Assembly: GCF_036884655.1 (NCBI RefSeq)
Contig: NC_088348.1
Span: 23,053,501 to 23,117,500 of the forward strand
Length of the DNA: 64,000 nt
Direction of reading: 5' to 3'
Origin: Musa acuminata AAA Group
Lineage: Eukaryota > Streptophyta > Magnoliopsida > Zingiberales > Musaceae
The notes below the pieces were generated by a model. That model saw nothing but the letters and a program-made list of their open reading frames with translations, did no database searches and was not told the DNA's origin. The position numbers and the translations under genes were made by a program. Positions 59,460 through 64,000 of this stretch are shown here, piece by piece. The number at the start of each line of letters is the position of its first letter. Position 1 is the first letter of the stretch.

Positions 59460-60726
59460 CTGCCCTATTCGGTGTTGCTGTTGTGATGCAGTCGGTGGCA
59501 ACACTATAAGAATGAAGGGTTGCTGCGAGGATGTAGGGATGTAGCTGTGATCGCCGCGTGGGAAGCAGCGATGCTTGTTGCGGTCGCTGCGTAGAGGGAT
59601 CGCTGTTGCTGAGGGCTTGGAGGCAGCGATGGTGGTGCGGCTAGGGCAGCACCGCAAGGGCTCACTGCTGCGATGGCTGCGACGACACGGATGGAAGGCA
59701 GCGTTACTCTGTTTCTGTCACGCTGCGGAAGGAGGCGCTGGTGAGAGGCAACGTTGCTTGTTGCAGTCGCTGCGTGGAGGGATCGCTACTGCTGAGGGCT
59801 GGGAGGTAGCGATGGTGATGTGGTTGGGGGCAGCACCGGCAAGGACTCGCCGCTGCGGTAGCTGCGAGGGAGGAAGAGTTGCTGCCCTGTGTTTTTGTCA
59901 CTGTGTGAGATAAGAGCGCCGAGGCTGAAAGGCGATGGTTGTGACTGCTGTGACCCAAGGAAGCAATCGCCGAGCAGCCAGGTTGAGGCTGTGGTGATGC
60001 CAACCAACAACTACAGCAGCGGAGGCAGAACAAGAGGGAGGTGGCGTTGAAGCAGCCGGGGTTGAGGCTGCAGTGGTGGCAACCGACGGCTGCGACAAAG
60101 ATGCAGAGCAAGGGGGCTACAGCAACGGTGCAGATCGAGGGGGTTGAGGTGAAGGCTGCGGTGGCTGGCAGCAGCAGTCGTGGCAGGCTGGGCAGCGAGC
60201 GGCGTCGTCGCTGGCTGGGCAGCAGTGGCGACGGTGGTGGCAACCGGCGTTCGCCGCAGCAAGAGGATTGCCCTGTTTCTCGGTCACAAGGGGGCAGAGC
60301 AAGGGGGAGTGGCGGCGGTCGTTCTCGCCCGAGCCAAGGGGAGCGGCGGCTGGGAGGCGAGCAGCGGTCGCCGCACGGTGGTTGGCAGTGGTGGTAGGTC
60401 GGCTGGAAGGCGACGGCGCTCGAGGCGTGGCTGCGATCGACGAGGGGCTGCGGCAACCGGCGGCTACGGCTACGGTGCTGGCGGTCCTTCTCGCTCGAGC
60501 GAGATGGGGACGCAAGGAGAAGAGGTCGCTGGCCGAGTGATCTAGTGGCGGCGATGTGGCTGGGAAAAGTGGTGGTGACGCGGCTGGGAACAAGGGCAAT
60601 CCGTGAGTTGCCCTATTTCGGTCGCCGCGAGGAGGGCAACAATCGGCGGCTGCGGCTGCGACCCAAGGGCAGGCGGGCGGCGGTGGAGAGGCAGCGGTGG
60701 TGGCGCGGCTGCGCTGCGACGCAAGG
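59460..60726 (-). repeat. GC-rich, internally repetitive leader of element F
   Basis: A 1.26-kb block with strong GC bias and repeated words (GCAGCGATGGTGGTG, GGTCGCTGCGT). A segment at about 59566-59690 is repeated at about 59752-59880 with moderate divergence. Long open frames occur on both strands in several frames, as expected for GC-rich repeats with few stop codons. None has a recognisable domain, so no gene is called. Confidence 0.7.
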
Positions 60727-60935
60727 GGATAGAATAATATTTTTCATAGATTACTGAAAAGAAGCAGTTACATCCCTATTTATAGAGTTCCATCCAGAGT
60801 CCATCAACTCTAATAATAAATAAATATTAGATAAATCTCTACTTGACTCTAACTGAACCAAACCGACTCAATAAACAAATGGACTAAACAGACTCAATAA
60901 ACATTATTCAAAAGCTCAGAAAAATGGTCCTAACA
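60727..60935 (-). repeat. Truncated 5' LTR of element F
   Basis: Matches the outer part of the left LTR (58068-58284). It ends abruptly at about 60727 against the GC-rich block, so the inner LTR end and primer-binding site are missing here. GGCAG follows at 60936-60940. Confidence 0.8.
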
Positions 60936-61045
60936 GGCAGCTCTCTGCTTCTTGCTCGTCACTACTGATTCCCGATCACTATCATGCTTCCAAGAGGTAG
61001 CCATCCTTACCAAACGTTTGTTAGGCTCTGCACTGCAATAGCGCC

Positions 61046-61258
61046 CTAGGCATGGCCTTTGGCGAAGTTGCACCGAGGCAAGTGTAGCTTCGTCGCGTCC
61101 TGCTCCATCTCGCACAATACCCTTTGGAAGAGCTTGACACCGCAGGGGAGCTTGAGCAGCCCAACGACGGTGTACTTGAACTCCTTCTCTGCCTCGTCGA
61201 GCAGCATCCTGAACAGCGAGTGGTTGACGCACTTGGTGTGGACCATGAACCGCTCTTA
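61046..61258 (-). pseudogene. SAUR (small auxin-up RNA) gene, 5'-truncated
   Basis: - strand frame reading ERFMVHTKCVNHSLFRMLLD, then EAEKEFKYTVVGLLKLPCGV and KLFQRVLCEMEQD, then stop TAG after NFAKGHA. This is the C-terminal two thirds of the SAUR domain (VHTxxxNHPLFxxLLDEAExEFGY, GPLxLPC). SAURs regulate growth, partly by inhibiting PP2C.D phosphatases at the plasma membrane. The expected N-terminal part is absent: immediately upstream of ERF is a stop codon and then a minisatellite. Element F inserted about 100 bases beyond its 3' end. Probably a dead fragment. Confidence 0.75.
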
Positions 61259-61392
61259 GACCTATAAATCTTTCACAGATCTACGACAAGAACTACAAAT
61301 CTCTCACAGATCTATGGCAAGTATTGTAGATCTCTCATAGATCTATGACAAGAACTATAAATCTCTCACAGATCTACGACAAGAACTACAGC
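61259..61392. repeat. Minisatellite, about 31-base unit, four copies
   Basis: Consecutive copies of AAATCTCTCACAGATCTAYG + ACAAGAACTAC with a few changes. They begin exactly where the SAUR homology ends. Confidence 0.85.
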
Positions 61393-61939
61393 ATCTCTCT
61401 TTCCTCTCTCTCTTCCTAGCGGACGATACTCCTAAGGGAAGCACAGGTGTTGCAAGCACTGCATCATCTTCCTTGCCATGGCAGAATCAAATGGAACTTC
61501 TGGTCCCGCCTAGATTCGTCATCTCCAGTAACGTTGATCAGATCAACACTTTCCTCCTTGGCAAACGATGACTATCTTCTTCTACTACTACTCTACATTG
61601 CTATGGCGCCTCTAGTGTTGCATCCACAAGTGCTATTTCTCCTCCTCCGACATCTGTGATTCTCTGATCGTAGGCCACACCTTCAACCCATTAACAACTG
61701 CTCGCTCGAACCCCTTCTTCAACAAAGATCATTCACTGCAAAATTTGCAAGAAAGAGAGTTACAACTTTGCTCCATACCCCTTCTATTGCACAATCAAAT
61801 CAAGCTAGTACAGGAGCCAATTCCTTACTGTTATGTCACAAACTCCCATCTTGAGCCCTTAGATCAATATACATCCTCGGAATGTCTTCATCATCTACTT
61901 CTGACGTTCTAGTTACTGTTTCTACAGGAAATCATAGTA
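61393..61939. other. Unassigned stretch, perhaps 5' part of a Copia remnant
   Basis: No confident gene. It may be the start of the Copia gag remnant that follows, since an ATGGCAGAATCAAATGG at 61478 lies about 480 bases upstream of it, but the frame is broken many times. Confidence 0.3.
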
Positions 61940-62098
61940 CTTCTCCATATACAGAACTTATCTTCATCAATGCGCCATGCTAATATTTTTTAAGTTATCA
62001 AAAGGCAGCAACTATACATCTTGGTGAGCCCAACTTTCTAAACCTATTTGGATACGACTTACTAGGCTACGTAAACGGCTCTCTCATTGTCCACCAGT
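61940..62098 (+). pseudogene. Copia gag N-terminal remnant
   Basis: Two adjacent frames read KGSNYTSW and then NLFGYDLLGYVNGSLIVHQ, matching the start of gag in one group of plant Copia elements (K-L-x-x-x-N-Y-x-x-W ... L-x-G-Y-D-L-x-G-Y-V-x-G). A TGA and a frameshift separate the two. It stops at about 62098, next to the reverse-oriented LTR fragment. Confidence 0.55.
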
Positions 62099-62100
62099 AA

Positions 62101-62560
62101 TGATCAACATCCCTAGAGTCTAGGAAAATCTAGAGGTGACATCACAAGTGCAGCAGAAGAATATAAAATAAAAATTCTAAATTTCCCAAAAGGTGTTCAT
62201 CATCGTGCGAAGATTGGTGTACAAAACTCGTGACACAGAAAATCACGTGTGAGATAGTTGTGTTACCTAGGGGGATCTTATATCATTGAATCCCTATAAA
62301 TCTGTTGGAGATAATGAAAGAGATCAAGCGTCCTCCTCTCTAGTGTTGATCCACACAGCAAGGCTGTAACGATACTCCTCAAATCTCCACACCTGTTATC
62401 TAAGGAGGAAAAGAGGAGAGAAGAATAGAAGGTGACAACCAAGGAGCTATAGTCAATGAGCCTTTAGTTCCCTCCTATTTATAGAGACTCCAGTTAACCA
62501 TAATGGATCCTGTCTTATTGGGTACTAGATCTCCATCTAATTACCCACCATAGTAGAAAA
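62101..62560 (-). repeat. LTR fragment related to LTR B, reverse orientation
   Basis: The complement of this stretch matches 2100-2525 in order: CTCTATAAATAGGAGGG TATA box, GTGTGGATCA with GAGAGGAGGA, CCTAGGTAACACAA, CACCAATCTTCGCACGA, TTGGGAA, TTCTTC-GCTG-GCA, GATGTCACC. Identity is moderate, so it is a relative rather than a recent copy. No coding partner lies in the window; a solo or truncated LTR. Confidence 0.75.
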
Positions 62561-63705
62561 GAGTGAGAAGGAGAAAGATCTAAGCTATCGAAGAAGACTG
62601 TCGAAGATAAATGCACCGAGAAAAGAGACTATATATTGTCAAAAAGAGTGCCTTTATCTAGGAAAAACATCAGCACAAACACCTGAGAAATACTTGTTAT
62701 AACTGGATTAATTTGAACTTGTGTAAGGCCTTCATGATCTCTAGATCACAGTAGATACAGGAAGAATTCTTCTTAGGTTCAAAGCTTATTGTGCCTTTAA
62801 AACTTTTACCGAACATCTCAGGGTGTTTGTTCTGGAACAGAAACTAATTGAATGAACATCTGAGGGTGTTGATCCAATGAAAAAAACAAGCCAATATCTT
62901 GAAAGATAATGTTTCTGGAAGCAGTGGTATAGTGATCAACTGAATCAAGGTTGAATTGATGATATATTCCCAGAATTCAACATGTTATTAGGTAAGGCCT
63001 CAATGGAAGACCGAGAAAAGGAGACCTACGTGGGGATGTATCTGCAATTCCACCTGTCTCCTTTGGAGTGAATGCTCCAGTAGTCCTGCCGACAAGCCCA
63101 GGGATTCCAGGAGTCTCGGTGGACTGTCAAACCCACCTTACCTACTCCAACAAGAAGAAAGAAGATGAATCGTCGAGAGCCCTCGTCATTCTGGCACTCA
63201 ACTACAGTGGCTACCATACGTAGGATCCTTATCCAGACCCGTCTAAGATATTTCAGATATTTCATGTAATCCATCTGTCTTCCTGCGACCGCTTTTGAAG
63301 AACTTGCTCATGTCTCGCACGTTGGTGCAGTATTTGATGACACATCACCAGCTCTCTCTTTCGCTTTCTCTCTGTCGTTATTCAAAGAGTGGATATGTCG
63401 ATACCTGAAGAGCCGTTCATCTTCCCTGCACAGAGGAAAAGGAGTGCTTCCCGTGGACGTTAAGCATTATTTAGATATCATGTCAGTCCATGGTCGGTTA
63501 ACTGGATCGATTTCACGTTAGTTAGATCATGGTCGGTTAACTGACAGTCTCCCCGGGATTCCAGGTGGTGAAATCTGGTTGGCCAGATATATTTTGACCT
63601 TTCAAACCAAACACTTCATCCTTCTTCCCATAGTAAGAGCAACTTGACCATCAGCTCACGGGTCAATGGGTCCAAGGAGTTGTTTTTCTTGATCACCTTG
63701 CCTCC
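62561..63705. other. Unassigned region
   Basis: No gene recognised. CATGGTCGGTTAACTG occurs twice (63490-63505 and 63529-63544). The - strand open frame 63026-63274 has no recognisable domain. Confidence 0.4.
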
Positions 63706-63874
63706 TATATATACTGATAGAAGATCATAATATCCTCAATATGATCAACGATAGATTTGTATATACTGATAAAAGATCATAATATCGTCCATCAATCTAT
63801 GATCTGATTCGAGAATCAATCATAAATTTTTTAGAATTGATCTGATTGAGGATACTACGATCTTCTATCATATA
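63706..63874. repeat. Fold-back repeat, possible MITE
   Basis: Left arm 63707-63740 (TATATACTGATAGAAGATCA and on to TATCCTCAAT) pairs with the complement of the right arm 63845-63874 (ATTGAGGATACTACGATCTT CTATCATATA) with about three mismatches and a one-base gap. A second direct copy of the left arm lies at about 63754-63786. No clear target duplication. Confidence 0.55.
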
Positions 63875-64000
63875 AACCAGCCATGGCCCTTGATGGCTAT
63901 CCTGTTCTCCAGTTACCTTCTCTGAAGCCCAAGTTGTCTGCTTCTTGTTCTGCCTCTTGGCTCTGAAGCAACTTTACGTGTCACTTTGGAGGGTCTGACC

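Larger units (their letters stand above)
57893..60935 (-). mobile_element. Deleted Ty3/gypsy derivative F with GC-rich leader
   Basis: 3043 bases bounded by GGCAG duplications, read on the - strand. It starts TGTTAGGACC (60935) and ends ...GGGTCTTATCA (57893). The left LTR (57893-58284) has an unusual tandem end. The right LTR is shortened to about 60727-60935. Between them are a 1.26-kb GC-rich leader, gag and protease. RT, RNase H and most of integrase are missing, with only a scrap of the integrase end plus polypurine tract (TTTGAAGAGGGAGGAAC on the - strand) left before the LTR. Non-autonomous. Confidence 0.8.

Noticed and set aside
59704..60599. Long open frames (up to 250 codons) on both strands in the GC-rich block
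   Set aside because: Several frames are open at once because the block has few stop codons. The products are proline/serine/arginine-rich without any domain, and the block lies inside a retroelement.
44078..60935. Endogenous pararetrovirus sequence
   Set aside because: All reverse-transcriptase-related pieces show Copia or gypsy gene order with LTRs and target duplications. No movement-protein or coat-protein-like blocks were seen.
61259..61392. CRISPR-like array of spaced repeats
   Set aside because: The units are head-to-tail without unique spacers, and this is plant nuclear DNA. It is a minisatellite.
63026..63274. 82-codon - strand frame
   Set aside because: No domain and no context. 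Kept only as part of an unassigned region.

Overview
The window is plant nuclear DNA. The host genes are interrupted by introns with plant-type splice sites, the proteins match plant families (ERdj3B-type DnaJ, PDI-like 2 with an ERp29 tail, GH3 beta-xylosidase, GH28, DUF761, PPR, SAUR), and both ends are filled with Copia and Ty3/gypsy LTR retrotransposons. GC-rich coding exons beside AT-rich intergenic DNA, and the style of the retroelements, suggest a monocot, perhaps Zingiberales (banana or ginger relatives). The species is an inference and cannot be fixed from the sequence.

Layout. 1-9.8 kb is a nest of three Copia elements on the + strand. An old element (A) was broken by element B (only its 3' end and one LTR lie in the window) and by element C (complete, 2826-6466, 424-bp LTRs, AAGAC target duplication). 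9.8-32.8 kb is the gene-rich core: a small secreted cysteine-rich peptide gene with a broken tandem copy, a GH28 polygalacturonase-like gene, a head-to-head pair of DUF761 genes, and a head-to-head pair of ER protein-folding genes (PDI-like 2 on the - strand, ERdj3B on the + strand). 34.5-39.6 kb holds a PPR pseudogene and a six-exon GH3 beta-xylosidase gene (- strand). 39.6-43.9 kb has no recognisable gene.

44.1-56.9 kb is one Copia element (D, - strand, AGATC target duplication) split by a complete Ty3/gypsy element (E, + strand, 45953-52867, AACCA target duplication). D itself split a host open reading frame. 57.9-60.9 kb is a deleted gypsy derivative (F, - strand, GGCAG target duplication) beside a SAUR gene fragment. 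61.2-64 kb has a minisatellite, a Copia gag remnant, a reverse-oriented fragment related to the LTR of element B, and a fold-back repeat.

The host genes fall into two themes: cell-wall polysaccharide modification in the apoplast (GH28, GH3) and oxidative folding/chaperoning in the ER (PDI, ERdj3B). Exon-intron models below were built by hand from splice consensus, reading frame and recalled family features; the frames close exactly for all four multi-exon enzyme/chaperone genes. The retroelement coding regions are all broken. Most of their nonsense codons are explicable as C-to-T or G-to-A changes, the mark of decay of methylated repeats.
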